Source of the DNA: a bacterium
GTDB taxonomy: Bacteria > Patescibacteriota > Minisyncoccia > Minisyncoccales > UBA10102
Direction of reading: 5' to 3'
Assembly (NCBI GenBank): GCA_030699255.1
Contig: JAUYJR010000020.1
Span: 1 to 21,941 of the forward strand
Length of the DNA: 21,941 nt
The notes under the pieces were generated by a model. It was given only the letters and a program-made list of their open reading frames with translations. It ran no database searches and was not told the DNA's origin. The position numbers and the translations under genes were made by a program. This document shows positions 13,151-21,120 of this stretch, in pieces (position 1 is the stretch's first letter; each line of letters opens with the position of its first letter).

Positions 13151-14161
13151 ATGTTTGTATACAAAATTGGCATTGATTTAGGAACCTGTAACTCTCTGGT
13201 ATTTGTCCCCAATAAGGGCATTGTTTTGTCGGAGCCTTCAGTTGTGGCTGTTTCTCTGGAAGATAACCGCATTTTGGCGGTAGGAGAAGAGGCAAAAGAA
13301 ATGACTGGGCGAACGCCCGACACAATTCGCGTGTATCGTCCCATGAGAGAGGGAGTGATTGCAGACTTCCGCGTGACGCTTGCCATGATTCGCTCTCTCA
13401 TTCAGCGAACCATTCCCCGCTACCAGTTTTTCAAGCCGGAAGTTCTGGTCTCGGTGCCAGCCGGCATTACTTCTACCGAGCGGCGCGCTGTTATTGAGGC
13501 TACGTTGAAAGCGGGAGCAAAAGCAGCTTACATTACCAAAGAGCCAATCTTGGCTGCTATTGGAGCTGGTATTCCTATTCACTCTTCTTCAGGACATATG
13601 ATTGTAAATATTGGAGGAGGAACCACGGAGGTAGCAGTTATCTCTCTGGGCGGCATTGTTGAGGCAACTTCCTTGCGAGTAGCGGGGGATAAGTTTGATC
13701 AGGCAATTGCGGACTACATTAAACGAACCTATAATCTTGCAATTGGAGAGAAGACGGCGGAAGAAGTGAAAAAGAATATTGGGAGTGCGATTCCCGAGAA
13801 GACGCCTCTTTCTATGGATGTACGGGGGAGAGATATGGTGTTGGGGCTTCCAAAAACCATCACATTGGGTTCCAATGAAGTATCTCATGCCATGACAGAT
13901 CCTTTGGAAGAAATTCTCCAAGTTGTAAAAATGGTACTGCGAGAGACGCCACCGGAGCTTTCGGCCGATATTATGGACAAAGGAATGGTGCTTTCAGGAG
14001 GAGGAGCGCTCATCCGAAATATTGACCAGTACATGTCTCACGCCATTGGCGTGCCGTGCTTTCTTGCGGAAGATCCTCTCACGTGTGTGGCTCGTGGGGC
14101 AGGATCCATGCTTGAGAATCTGGAAACATACAAGAGAAGCATCATGAGTAAGTCTTCATGA
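13151..14161 (+). CDS. mreB: Rod-shape actin MreB, copy 1, with Asn in phosphate-2 loop
   Basis: A 336-residue bacterial actin. Phosphate-1 GIDLGTCNSLVFV (residues 7-19), GRTPDTIRVYRPMREGVIAD, KEPILAAIGAG with the catalytic Glu (E131), phosphate-2 IVNIGGGTTEVAVISLGG (T158), and the adenosine motif VLSGGGALIRNID. The ATG at 13151 is chosen because MFVYKIGIDLG then begins directly at the first strand; the upstream TTG at 13133 is poorer. No N-terminal amphipathic helix is present. In phosphate-2 the near-universal Asp is Asn (N153, codon AAT), which may slow ATP hydrolysis; copy 2 has the Asp. Its stop overlaps the next gene (ATGA). No mreC or mreD is nearby. Confidence 0.93.
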   Translation: MFVYKIGIDLGTCNSLVFVPNKGIVLSEPSVVAVSLEDNRILAVGEEAKEMTGRTPDTIRVYRPMREGVIADFRVTLAMIRSLIQRTIPRYQFFKPEVLVSVPAGITSTERRAVIEATLKAGAKAAYITKEPILAAIGAGIPIHSSSGHMIVNIGGGTTEVAVISLGGIVEATSLRVAGDKFDQAIADYIKRTYNLAIGEKTAEEVKKNIGSAIPEKTPLSMDVRGRDMVLGLPKTITLGSNEVSHAMTDPLEEILQVVKMVLRETPPELSADIMDKGMVLSGGGALIRNIDQYMSHAIGVPCFLAEDPLTCVARGAGSMLENLETYKRSIMSKSS

Positions 14162-14946
14162 AACAGGCGGGACTGCTCAACGCTCTTGAAGCGTCCCTTA
14201 AGAGAGGACGCGTTTCCGGAGCGTATTTGTTTTTTGGAAATGACGAGGAGGGAAAGAAAAAGGCAGTTTCTCGCGTAGCTCAAATTATTTGTTGTGCGGA
14301 AGAAAAAGGTGTCCCATGCGAAATATGTGTTGCATGTAATTCCGCAGCCAAGCTTTTACATGCGGACATTCGGGTAGCACAGGATCTCTCTATAAAAGGA
14401 ATGAGGGAGTTTCGTAGCTCTCTGGGGACCGGAGCCTGGTCGTCTCGCTCTATAGTAGTTGTTATTGAACGCATGGAAAGTATACGGGAAGACGCTCAGT
14501 CTCTCCTTTTGAAGATGTTGGAAGATTCTCCCGGGAATACCATATTTCTCCTTACTGCACTTTCCGCCTCCTCTGTGCTTGAGACTGTTCAGTCGCGCGT
14601 TCATTCAGTTCCTTTTTTTCAGTTTCAGAGCCTAGAAGAATCTGAGAAAGTTCTTTCCGAGGATTTGGTAAAAGATTTTACCCGTTTCCGACACCTATCA
14701 TTTGAAGAACGATTTTTATACGCAAAAACAATGGCGCAAGATCCGGAATGCGTTGTCCAAGCTTTTCAAGAGTGGCTTGCCTATGCTCGCGTAGCTTTTC
14801 GCAGACAGGTGGAAGGCAAATTGCCTTCTCTCCACCTTTCTCGAACTCTTCGGGTTATAAAGCTTCTCCAACGTCTCCTTGTGCTCCAGCGAACGTCATC
14901 GGGAAGCTCGCGTTTGGCCTTGGAAAGATTTATGGTAGAATTATAA
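14158..14946 (+). CDS. holB: DNA polymerase III delta prime-like clamp-loader subunit
   Basis: A 262-residue AAA+ protein matching the delta prime clamp-loader subunit that helps load the sliding clamp. The N-terminal SGAYLFFGNDEEGKKKAV corresponds to a Walker A loop with Lys where Ser/Thr should be (GxxxxGKK, residues 27-34), as expected for a subunit that does not hydrolyse ATP. The zinc module is C45-x8-C54-x2-C57-x2-C60. IVVVIERMESIREDAQSLLL, KMLEDSPGNTIFLLTA and VQSRVHSVPF complete the AAA+ core; the last has SR but not the full SRC arginine-finger motif. The start overlaps the mreB stop by ATGA; frr follows after three bases. Confidence 0.85.
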   Translation: MKQAGLLNALEASLKRGRVSGAYLFFGNDEEGKKKAVSRVAQIICCAEEKGVPCEICVACNSAAKLLHADIRVAQDLSIKGMREFRSSLGTGAWSSRSIVVVIERMESIREDAQSLLLKMLEDSPGNTIFLLTALSASSVLETVQSRVHSVPFFQFQSLEESEKVLSEDLVKDFTRFRHLSFEERFLYAKTMAQDPECVVQAFQEWLAYARVAFRRQVEGKLPSLHLSRTLRVIKLLQRLLVLQRTSSGSSRLALERFMVEL

Positions 14947-14949
14947 AAT

Positions 14950-15510
14950 ATGGATACAAAGATAATCATTGCCAATATAAAGCCGGAGTGCGAGAAGGCA
15001 TTGGATTTTTTCTCCAAAGAGATTGCCAAAATTCGCACAGGTCAGGCAAATCCTTCTTTGGTGGAAGATATTATGATAGAGGCATTTGAACAAAAACTCC
15101 CCCTTAAGCATGTGGCGAGCATTTCATGCCCTGAGCCTCGCCAGATTCTCATTCAACCATGGGATCATTCGTACATAGGGCCAATTGAAAAGGCAATTTT
15201 AAAGAGTGGTATTGGGGTGAGCCCCATTGTGGATCAGCTGTCTATTCGTATTCCTCTCCCGCAACTTACGCAAGAGTTTCGGAAGAATTTACTGCGCCTA
15301 CTTGGAGAAAAGCAAGAATCTTCAAAGCAGACCATGCGAAAATTGCGGGAAGAAGCGTGGGGGAGTATGCAGGAGGCTCAACGAAATGGAGAAATTGGAG
15401 AAGACGCAAAGTTTCGAGGTAAGGAGGATCTCCAAAAAATTATTGATGAGTACATAAAAAAGATTGACGAAATGGTTTCCCGCAAGGAACGGGAAATAAT
15501 GGAAACATAA
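14950..15510 (+). CDS. frr: Ribosome recycling factor
   Basis: A 186-residue RRF that splits post-termination ribosomes together with EF-G. Family blocks: DFFSKEIAKIRTGQANPSLV, QPWDHSYIGPIEKAILKSGI, RIPLPQLTQEFRKNLLR and the C-terminal helix with KKIDEMVSRKEREIME. Length equals the E. coli protein (185). It lies three bases after the clamp-loader gene and 38 bases before the protease gene. Context TATG without Shine-Dalgarno. Confidence 0.98.
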   Translation: MDTKIIIANIKPECEKALDFFSKEIAKIRTGQANPSLVEDIMIEAFEQKLPLKHVASISCPEPRQILIQPWDHSYIGPIEKAILKSGIGVSPIVDQLSIRIPLPQLTQEFRKNLLRLLGEKQESSKQTMRKLREEAWGSMQEAQRNGEIGEDAKFRGKEDLQKIIDEYIKKIDEMVSRKEREIMET

Positions 15511-15548
15511 CCCATCCTATTCCATTCCTCCTAATTAGCACTACATTT

Positions 15549-16628
15549 ATGGGCATTGTAACTATTTTTATTGCGCTTCTTAGTTTGGTTCTCCTTATTA
15601 CGCTCCATGAGCTTGGCCATTTTTTGTTGGCAAAAAAATACAATGTTAAGGTTGATGAATTTGGCATTGGCATTCCTCCCCGTGTCTGGGGAAAGAAGGT
15701 GGGGGAGACGCTTTACTCCATAAATCTCTTGCCTCTTGGTGGGTTTGTGCGCCTCCAAGGAGAAGATTCTTCGGAAAAAGGACCAAGGAGTTTTGCGTCA
15801 AAGCCTGTTGCTCAGCGCCTTTTTATTGTGGCAGGAGGGGTTATTGTCTTTTGGATTATTACCATAGTAATGTTTACCGGCCTTGCTCTTACGTGGGGTG
15901 TTCCTTCTGCGGTTTCCGATGATGCAACTGGGGTTGGTCAACCCATGGTGCGTATTTTTGGTGTGGCGAGCAATTCTCCGGCGGAGGATGCTCAAATTCG
16001 TCCCGGCGACATTATCCTTAAAATCAATGGAGAACCGGTTACAATGGCCGGAGAGGTTATCTCTGTAATTGAAGCAAACAAAGGAAACGAGGTTTCAATG
16101 CTTTTACAGAGAGGAAGATCCATTGAAGAACAGATTGTTATTCCTCGCGTAGATCATCCTGAAACGGAGGGAGCCTTGGGCGTGCGATTAGGCAGGGTGG
16201 CTTTGGTTACATCTTCTTGGTGGCAAGCTCCCGTAGAGGGGGTTCGGTTGACAGGAGACTTAACCTGGCGCATTCTTAAAACGTTCGGATCCGCAATACG
16301 GGGACTCTTTCCGGGGAAAGACATGCCGGAAGGCATGAGTGTTATGGGTCCCATTGGTATTGTTTCAGCTCTTCAAGACTCTCTCTTTCTTGGGATTCCG
16401 CACTTCCTCTTTTTTGTGGCTCTTCTCTCTCTCCACCTTGCCGTCATCAACATTCTTCCTATTCCTGCGCTGGACGGAGGCCGTATTGCCTTTCTTCTGG
16501 TTGAGATGGTTCGGAAAAAGGCTGTGTCGGAACAGGTGGAGAAATTAACGCATACCGCGTTCTTTGTCCTCCTGATTCTTCTTCTCATTTTTATTACCGC
16601 GCAAGACATTTTCACCTTATTCCTATGA
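15549..16628 (+). CDS. rseP: Site-2 intramembrane zinc protease, RseP type
   Basis: A 359-residue M50 metalloprotease that cuts transmembrane segments of signalling proteins or leftover signal peptides. Helix 1 carries HELGH (20-24) with the zinc His pair and Glu; the third ligand is D309 in NILPIPALDGGR. One PDZ domain (about 135-195, with SPAEDAQIRPGDIILKINGE) lies between the membrane halves; E. coli RseP has two. Membrane segments are near 3-27, 92-115, 285-300 and 336-357. Its anti-sigma-like substrate is not in the window. The stop overlaps the proS ATG (CTATGA). Confidence 0.93.
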   Translation: MGIVTIFIALLSLVLLITLHELGHFLLAKKYNVKVDEFGIGIPPRVWGKKVGETLYSINLLPLGGFVRLQGEDSSEKGPRSFASKPVAQRLFIVAGGVIVFWIITIVMFTGLALTWGVPSAVSDDATGVGQPMVRIFGVASNSPAEDAQIRPGDIILKINGEPVTMAGEVISVIEANKGNEVSMLLQRGRSIEEQIVIPRVDHPETEGALGVRLGRVALVTSSWWQAPVEGVRLTGDLTWRILKTFGSAIRGLFPGKDMPEGMSVMGPIGIVSALQDSLFLGIPHFLFFVALLSLHLAVINILPIPALDGGRIAFLLVEMVRKKAVSEQVEKLTHTAFFVLLILLLIFITAQDIFTLFL

Positions 16629-17887
16629 GACAATCAACTCTTTTCACAAAAACAAGACGCGAAGATCCTGCCAACGAAGAAAGCATAAACGCTAAGCTCC
16701 TAATTCGGGGAGGCTTTATACACAAAGAAATGGCCGGAGTCTATACACTTCTTCCCCTGGGTCTCCGGGTGTTTAATAACATCATGGGTATTATTCGAGA
16801 AGAAATGAACGGCATTGGAGGACAGGAAATGCTCATGACCACTCTTCAGGATCCCGATCTCTGGAAAAAGACTGGACGCTGGACAGAGGAGGGAGCTAAC
16901 GCTCACAATGGTCTTCCTTGGTTCAAAACAAAGCTCTCAACAGGAAACGAGCTTGGTATTGCCAATACGCACGAGGAAACGCTCACCAATATTTTGCGAG
17001 GGCATATTTCTTCATATAAAGATCTTCCATGCTATATGTACCAGTTTCAGAATAAGTTTCGCAACGAGTTGCGGGCAAAAAGCGGTATCATGCGAGCTCG
17101 TGAATTTGTTATGAAAGATCTTTACTCGTTCAGCAAGACAGAAGAGGAGTTTCGTGAATTCTACGAGGCGTGCGCCTCAGCATATCTTAGAATATTCAGC
17201 CGATTGGGACTGGGAGATAGAACATACCGCACATTTGCTTCCGGCGGGGCATTCTCAAAGTTTAGCGATGAGTTCCAAACTCTTTCAGAAGCAGGAGAAG
17301 ATATTATATATATTGCAAAGGAGAAAAATATTGCCATAAACAAGGAGGTATTTACCGATGATGTTCTTGCGGAAATGAATGTAAAGAGAGAAGAGTTTGA
17401 GGAATATAAGGCGATTGAGGTTGGAAACATCTTTCCCCTTGGAACAAAATACTCGGAAACTCTCGGCCTCTTGTATCGTACCGAACAGGGAACGGAAAAA
17501 CCCGTAGTTATGGGAAGCTATGGTATTGGAGTGGGGAGAGCAATGGGAACAATTGTGGAAGCTCTCCATGATGAACGTGGTATTGTATGGCCAGCCTCTG
17601 TAGCGCCATTTCAAGTCCATATTATTGTTTTGCAGGGCGGAGAGCAGGAGGCAGAGAAGCTATATCAGGCTCTGGAGAAGCAGGGAACGGAAACGCTCCT
17701 GGATGATAGGGAAGATAAGACGCCGGGGGAGAGGTTTGCGGACGCAGATCTTATTGGTATTCCGGTGCGCATTGTGGTGAGCGCAAAAACAGTGGCCATG
17801 TCTTTGGGAGAACTCAAGAAGAGAACAGAAAAGGAGCCTGAGATGATTCCGCTCAACGCTATTCCAGCATTTTTCACCCAATCATGA
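16625..17887 (+). CDS. proS: Prolyl-tRNA synthetase without the INS editing domain
   Basis: Class II synthetase charging tRNA-Pro, 420 residues against about 570 in E. coli. The catalytic core is complete: GVYTLLPLGLRVFNNI (motif 1 region), THEET (115-119), FRNELRAKSGIMRAREFVMK (motif 2, 145-164) and GSYGIGVGRAMGTIVEA (motif 3, 297-313). The anticodon-binding domain runs from about 328 to the end. Between SDEFQTL and EVGNIFPLGTKYSE there are only about 50 residues, where E. coli-type enzymes insert the roughly 180-residue editing domain that removes Ala from tRNA-Pro. Translation is probably coupled to the protease gene. No trace of the C-terminal zinc domain of archaeal-type ProRS. Confidence 0.96.
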   Translation: MRQSTLFTKTRREDPANEESINAKLLIRGGFIHKEMAGVYTLLPLGLRVFNNIMGIIREEMNGIGGQEMLMTTLQDPDLWKKTGRWTEEGANAHNGLPWFKTKLSTGNELGIANTHEETLTNILRGHISSYKDLPCYMYQFQNKFRNELRAKSGIMRAREFVMKDLYSFSKTEEEFREFYEACASAYLRIFSRLGLGDRTYRTFASGGAFSKFSDEFQTLSEAGEDIIYIAKEKNIAINKEVFTDDVLAEMNVKREEFEEYKAIEVGNIFPLGTKYSETLGLLYRTEQGTEKPVVMGSYGIGVGRAMGTIVEALHDERGIVWPASVAPFQVHIIVLQGGEQEAEKLYQALEKQGTETLLDDREDKTPGERFADADLIGIPVRIVVSAKTVAMSLGELKKRTEKEPEMIPLNAIPAFFTQS

Positions 17888-18068
17888 CGTTACCTATACT
17901 ATTCCCTGTTCTGTCGTCATTGCAACCACCCACCTCGTCATTGCGAGCGGTAGCAATGACAGAATGGGAGTTATACCTTACTAACGCAGAGCATATGCTC
18001 GAAGTTAAGATTGCTTCGTGGAGAAATAACTAACAATTCCTGATGTATAACATTCTGATTGCCCGTAT
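17888..18068. repeat. Spacer with palindromic repeat R3 and a small hairpin
   Basis: A 181-bp spacer between proS and mreB2 with no credible gene. TCGTCATTGC occurs twice (from 17914 and from 17935); the second forms a perfect 8-bp inverted repeat GTCATTGC/GCAATGAC (17937-17960). The 46-bp core at 17967-18012 matches copies at 19271-19316 and near 21756-21798 and contains the perfect palindrome GAGCATATGCTC (17989-18000), followed by GATTGCTTCG. A TATAAC at 18046-18051 may be a -10 box for mreB2 but lacks a good -35. Confidence 0.75.
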
Positions 18069-19127
18069 ATGAACATTCTGAACTCCATTTTATCCATGTT
18101 GGGAAGCGACATTGCCATTGATCTTGGAACGGCAAACTCTTTGGTATACGTGAAAGGGCGGGGCATTGTTATTCAAGAACCCTCCGTTGTTGCGGTAAAC
18201 CAAAAGACGGGATCCATCTTGGCTGTTGGCAAAGAGGCAAAAAAAATGGTTGGAAGAACTCCAAGTCATATTGTTGCCACACGCCCCTTGGTGAAAGGTG
18301 TAATTTCTGATTTTGAGGTAACGGAACAGATGCTTCGCTACTTTATAGAGAAAGCTCAGAAAAGATCGTTCTTTCTTACTCCAGGCCCTCGTATTATTGT
18401 GGGAATTCCTTACGGCGTTACCGAAGTTGAGAAGAGGGCAGCAAGAGACGCGGCAATTGGAGGGGGGGCGAGAGAAGCCTATCTCATTGAAGAGCCCATG
18501 GCGGCAGCTATTGGCGCACGCTTGCCGGTTCAAGACGCGGGAGGCAACTTTATTGTGGATATTGGCGGAGGAACGGCGGAGGTCGCCATTATCTCTCTGG
18601 GAGGCATTGTGTCAGCAAAATCGTTGCGCATTGCGGGGGACAAGTTAAATGAAGACATTGTGCATTACGCACAGGAAAAGTATAAGATTTTAATTGGAGA
18701 ACGTACGGCAGAGGCAATAAAGATTGGAATTGGATCGGCTTTTCCCATGAAAGAAAAGATGCACATGCCGCTTCGTGGAAGAAATCTCATTACCGGACTT
18801 CCAGAGGAAATTATTATTTCCGATGAGGATGTTAGAAAAGCCATGGAGAAATCCATTCGGCAAATTGTTGGAGAGATCAAAATGGCGGTAGAGGAAACAC
18901 CTCCAGAACTGTTGGCTGATATCATGAGTACGGGAATCTGGCTTGCTGGCGGAGGAGCCTTGTTACGCGGACTTGATACCCTCATTACAAAAGAAACAAA
19001 GATTCCTACACACATTGTAGAAGATCCTCTTACTGCTGTTGTGCGGGGAGCAGGAATGGTGCTGGAAAATCTTGATGAATTGCGGGATGTGCTTGTTGAA
19101 ACAGAGGATCTTGAACCACCACGGTAA
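18069..19127 (+). CDS. mreB: Rod-shape actin MreB, copy 2
   Basis: A 352-residue MreB with all standard actin motifs: AIDLGTANSLVYVKGRGIVI (phosphate-1), GRTPSHIVATRPLVKGVISD, IEEPMAAAIGA (catalytic Glu E142), FIVDIGGGTAEVAIISLGG (phosphate-2, Asp D164 and T169) and GIWLAGGGALLRGLD. Unlike copy 1 it starts with MNILNSILSMLG, a short amphipathic stretch like the N-terminal membrane-binding helix of Gram-negative MreB. It is a monocistronic-looking gene between two repeat-bearing spacers, about 4.9 kb from copy 1. The two differ along their whole length, so this is an old duplication. Copy 2 is the better candidate for the canonical filament. Confidence 0.95.
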   Translation: MNILNSILSMLGSDIAIDLGTANSLVYVKGRGIVIQEPSVVAVNQKTGSILAVGKEAKKMVGRTPSHIVATRPLVKGVISDFEVTEQMLRYFIEKAQKRSFFLTPGPRIIVGIPYGVTEVEKRAARDAAIGGGAREAYLIEEPMAAAIGARLPVQDAGGNFIVDIGGGTAEVAIISLGGIVSAKSLRIAGDKLNEDIVHYAQEKYKILIGERTAEAIKIGIGSAFPMKEKMHMPLRGRNLITGLPEEIIISDEDVRKAMEKSIRQIVGEIKMAVEETPPELLADIMSTGIWLAGGGALLRGLDTLITKETKIPTHIVEDPLTAVVRGAGMVLENLDELRDVLVETEDLEPPR

Positions 19128-19146
19128 AACTAAAACTCCGAGAGTC

Positions 19147-19313
19147 CCGCACTCCAAGAGTGTACCTTTGCAAGACCGTCAAAAATCCTGCTGAACTTTT
19201 GCCTTGCGCTTCGCACCGTCGTGCTTCAGGGCCATCTTGCAAAGGCACACTCTCTCCGTTGCAGATAGTTGGAGTCATGCCTTGCTAACGCAGAGCATGT
19301 GCTCGAAGTTGAG
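19147..19313. repeat. Dispersed intergenic repeat R1 with a long inverted repeat
   Basis: Matches R2 (21649-21798) over its whole length apart from a 15-bp stretch (GCACCGTCGTGCTTC) present only here and small differences. Arms 19158-19175 and 19235-19252 pair over 17 of 18 positions around a 59-base loop. The second half (19271-19313) is the core shared with R3, with GAGCATGTGCTC at 19293-19304. The sequence continues as GATTCTTCGG...TCAGAATGAC, a motif I recall from dispersed repeats in other bacteria. The 276-bp spacer 19128-19403 has no credible gene. Confidence 0.85.
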
Positions 19314-19350
19314 ATTCTTCGGCTGTCGCCTCAGAATGACGGAAAAGGGA

Positions 19351-19379
19351 TTGATTATTACCTTCGTTTCTTGTATCTT
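19351..19379 (+). promoter_or_regulatory. Candidate promoter of gatC-gatA
   Basis: TTGATT (19351-19356), 17-bp spacer, TATCTT (19374-19379). The start would be near 19386, giving an 18-base leader to the gatC ATG. The -35 hexamer equals that of the promoter at 21824. Confidence 0.35.
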
Positions 19380-19403
19380 AATTATGATATATCCAATATA
19401 AGT

Positions 19404-19700
19404 ATGATTACCAAAGAGCAGATACAGCGTGTGGCATCGCTTGCCCGCCTTTCTCTAAAAGAAGATGAGGTGGAGAAAATGACAAAAGAACTTGGGAACG
19501 TGTTGGACTACTTTTCCGTACTTGAGCAGAGTCAGACAGATTCTCATGATACAGTGTCTCCTCAAGGCATTCTTTCGGGTAGAAAGGATGTTGCAATAGA
19601 ACAAACAGCAGAAAGGAGAGCGGCCTTACTCTCTTCTCTTTCTCTTGAAAGTGACGCAATTTGTGTTCCTCAAGTATTTGAAGCTCGCCATGACCATTAG
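19404..19700 (+). CDS. gatC: Asp/Glu-tRNA amidotransferase subunit GatC
   Basis: A 98-residue subunit that wraps around GatA and GatB in the GatCAB complex, which turns misacylated Glu-tRNA-Gln (and Asp-tRNA-Asn) into the right product. MITKEQIQRVASLARLSLKE is the standard start; ELGNVLDYFSVLEQ and a C-terminal VPQVFEARH follow. The ATG at 19404 is chosen; a frame extending up to 19269 translates repeat R1 sequence and is not part of the gene. It overlaps gatA by 11 bases. Confidence 0.95.
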   Translation: MITKEQIQRVASLARLSLKEDEVEKMTKELGNVLDYFSVLEQSQTDSHDTVSPQGILSGRKDVAIEQTAERRAALLSSLSLESDAICVPQVFEARHDH

Positions 19701-21120
19701 AGAAATTCAAACAGGTTTGCGGGAGAAAACATTTTCTGCCAAAGAAATTACCGAATCCTTTCTACATAACATTAGAGAAAAGGAGCCTCAAGTGCACGCC
19801 TTCTTAACGGTAACAAGCGACCTTGCGTTACAACAGGCTCAGGAAATTGATTCAAACATCCTCAAAGGAAAAGAGATTCCGGAATTGGCCGGAGTCCCAT
19901 ACTCCCTCAAAGATGCTATCTTGGCTAAGGGTGTTCCTTGCACTGCGGGTTCTCGCATGTTGGAGCACTATACCGCCACGTATGATGCCAAGGTGGTTGA
20001 GAATCTTAGAAACGCGGGAGCTGTTCTGTTGGGGAAAACCAATATGGATGAGTTTGGTATGGGGGCCTCAACTGAGTATTCCGCGTTTGGTCCCACCCAC
20101 AATCCTCGAAATCTCTCAATGGTGCCAGGAGGAAGTTCTGGGGGATCTGCCGCCTCTGTTGCGGCGCAAGAATGCCTTGTCTCTTTAGGAGAAGATACGG
20201 GAGGCTCTGTTCGTCTCCCCGCTTCTTTTTGTGGGGTTGTTGGTATGAAGCCAACGTATGGAACGGTATCTCGATCAGGCGTAATTGCCCTTGCATCTTC
20301 ACTGGATCAGGTTGGTCCTTTTGCTGAAACCGTGCAAGATTGCGAAAACGTGTTTCGAGTTATATCGGGCAAAGATGAACAAGATGCCACAAGTGTACTC
20401 TATGAGTATGGAGATGCTGTGGACCCAATGCAGATAGAGGGACTCACTATTGGCGTGCCAAAAGAATATTTTGCCAAAGGACTGGACCCCGATATTGAAA
20501 AACGTGTGCGGGAAATGCTTGGAAAGCTTGCCAACGCGGGGGCAAATGTGCAGGAGGTGAGCCTACCCCGCACATCAGAGGCGCTTGCCGCCTACTATGT
20601 TATTAATACGTCAGAGGCTTCTTCAAACCTTGCAAGATACGATGGTATTCGGTATGGACATGCCTCCGGCATGCATCTTTCTTTGCAAGAAGCTTTTGTG
20701 GCCAATAGGGAGGCATTTGGAGAAGAGGTAAAGCGAAGAATCATGCTTGGGACATTTGCGCTCTCCGCGGGATACTACGAAGCATACTACAAGGCGGCTC
20801 AGCGAGTGAGAGATCTCTTAAGAAAAGACTTTTCGGAAGCTTTCTCAAAAGCGGATGTTCTCATGGGTCCTGTTAGCCCGTTTCTTCCGTTTCCCTTGGG
20901 GGAGCGAGTGGAAGACCCTCTTGCCATGTATCTTGTTGATATGTATACAGTGGCCGCAAACTTGAGCGGGATTCCCGGCATCTCGGTTCCCATTGGATCT
21001 GCCCGCGATCTCCCCGTGGGGCTTCAAATATTGGCCCCGCACTTTAAGGAACGGCTCCTCTTTTCTGTTGCCAAAACAGTTGAACAAATAGCTGATACAA
21101 GCTACCATAGCGGTGTATGA
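19690..21120 (+). CDS. gatA: Asp/Glu-tRNA amidotransferase subunit GatA
   Basis: The 476-residue glutaminase/amidase subunit of GatCAB. The amidase-signature triad is intact: K74 in PYSLKDAILAKG, S149 in VPGGSSGGSAASVAA and the nucleophile S173 in DTGGSVRLPASFCG. GKTNMDEFGMGASTEYSAFG and GVVGMKPTYGTVSRSGVIA are also typical. The ATG at 19690 gives the standard N-terminus (MTIREIQTGLREKTFSAKEI). It overlaps gatC by 11 bases, and its TGA overlaps the next ATG. gatB is not in the window, although the complex needs it, so it should lie elsewhere in the genome. Presence of GatCAB suggests indirect formation of Gln-tRNA. Confidence 0.97.
   Translation: MTIREIQTGLREKTFSAKEITESFLHNIREKEPQVHAFLTVTSDLALQQAQEIDSNILKGKEIPELAGVPYSLKDAILAKGVPCTAGSRMLEHYTATYDAKVVENLRNAGAVLLGKTNMDEFGMGASTEYSAFGPTHNPRNLSMVPGGSSGGSAASVAAQECLVSLGEDTGGSVRLPASFCGVVGMKPTYGTVSRSGVIALASSLDQVGPFAETVQDCENVFRVISGKDEQDATSVLYEYGDAVDPMQIEGLTIGVPKEYFAKGLDPDIEKRVREMLGKLANAGANVQEVSLPRTSEALAAYYVINTSEASSNLARYDGIRYGHASGMHLSLQEAFVANREAFGEEVKRRIMLGTFALSAGYYEAYYKAAQRVRDLLRKDFSEAFSKADVLMGPVSPFLPFPLGERVEDPLAMYLVDMYTVAANLSGIPGISVPIGSARDLPVGLQILAPHFKERLLFSVAKTVEQIADTSYHSGV

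Noticed and set aside
18046..18051. TATAAC as a firm mreB2 promoter
   Set aside because: No acceptable -35 hexamer at 16-18 bp; mentioned only as a weak possibility.
19269..19403. 45-residue N-terminal extension of GatC
   Set aside because: It translates the end of repeat R1 and its tail, which also occur in other spacers; GatC homologues begin at MITKEQIQRVA.
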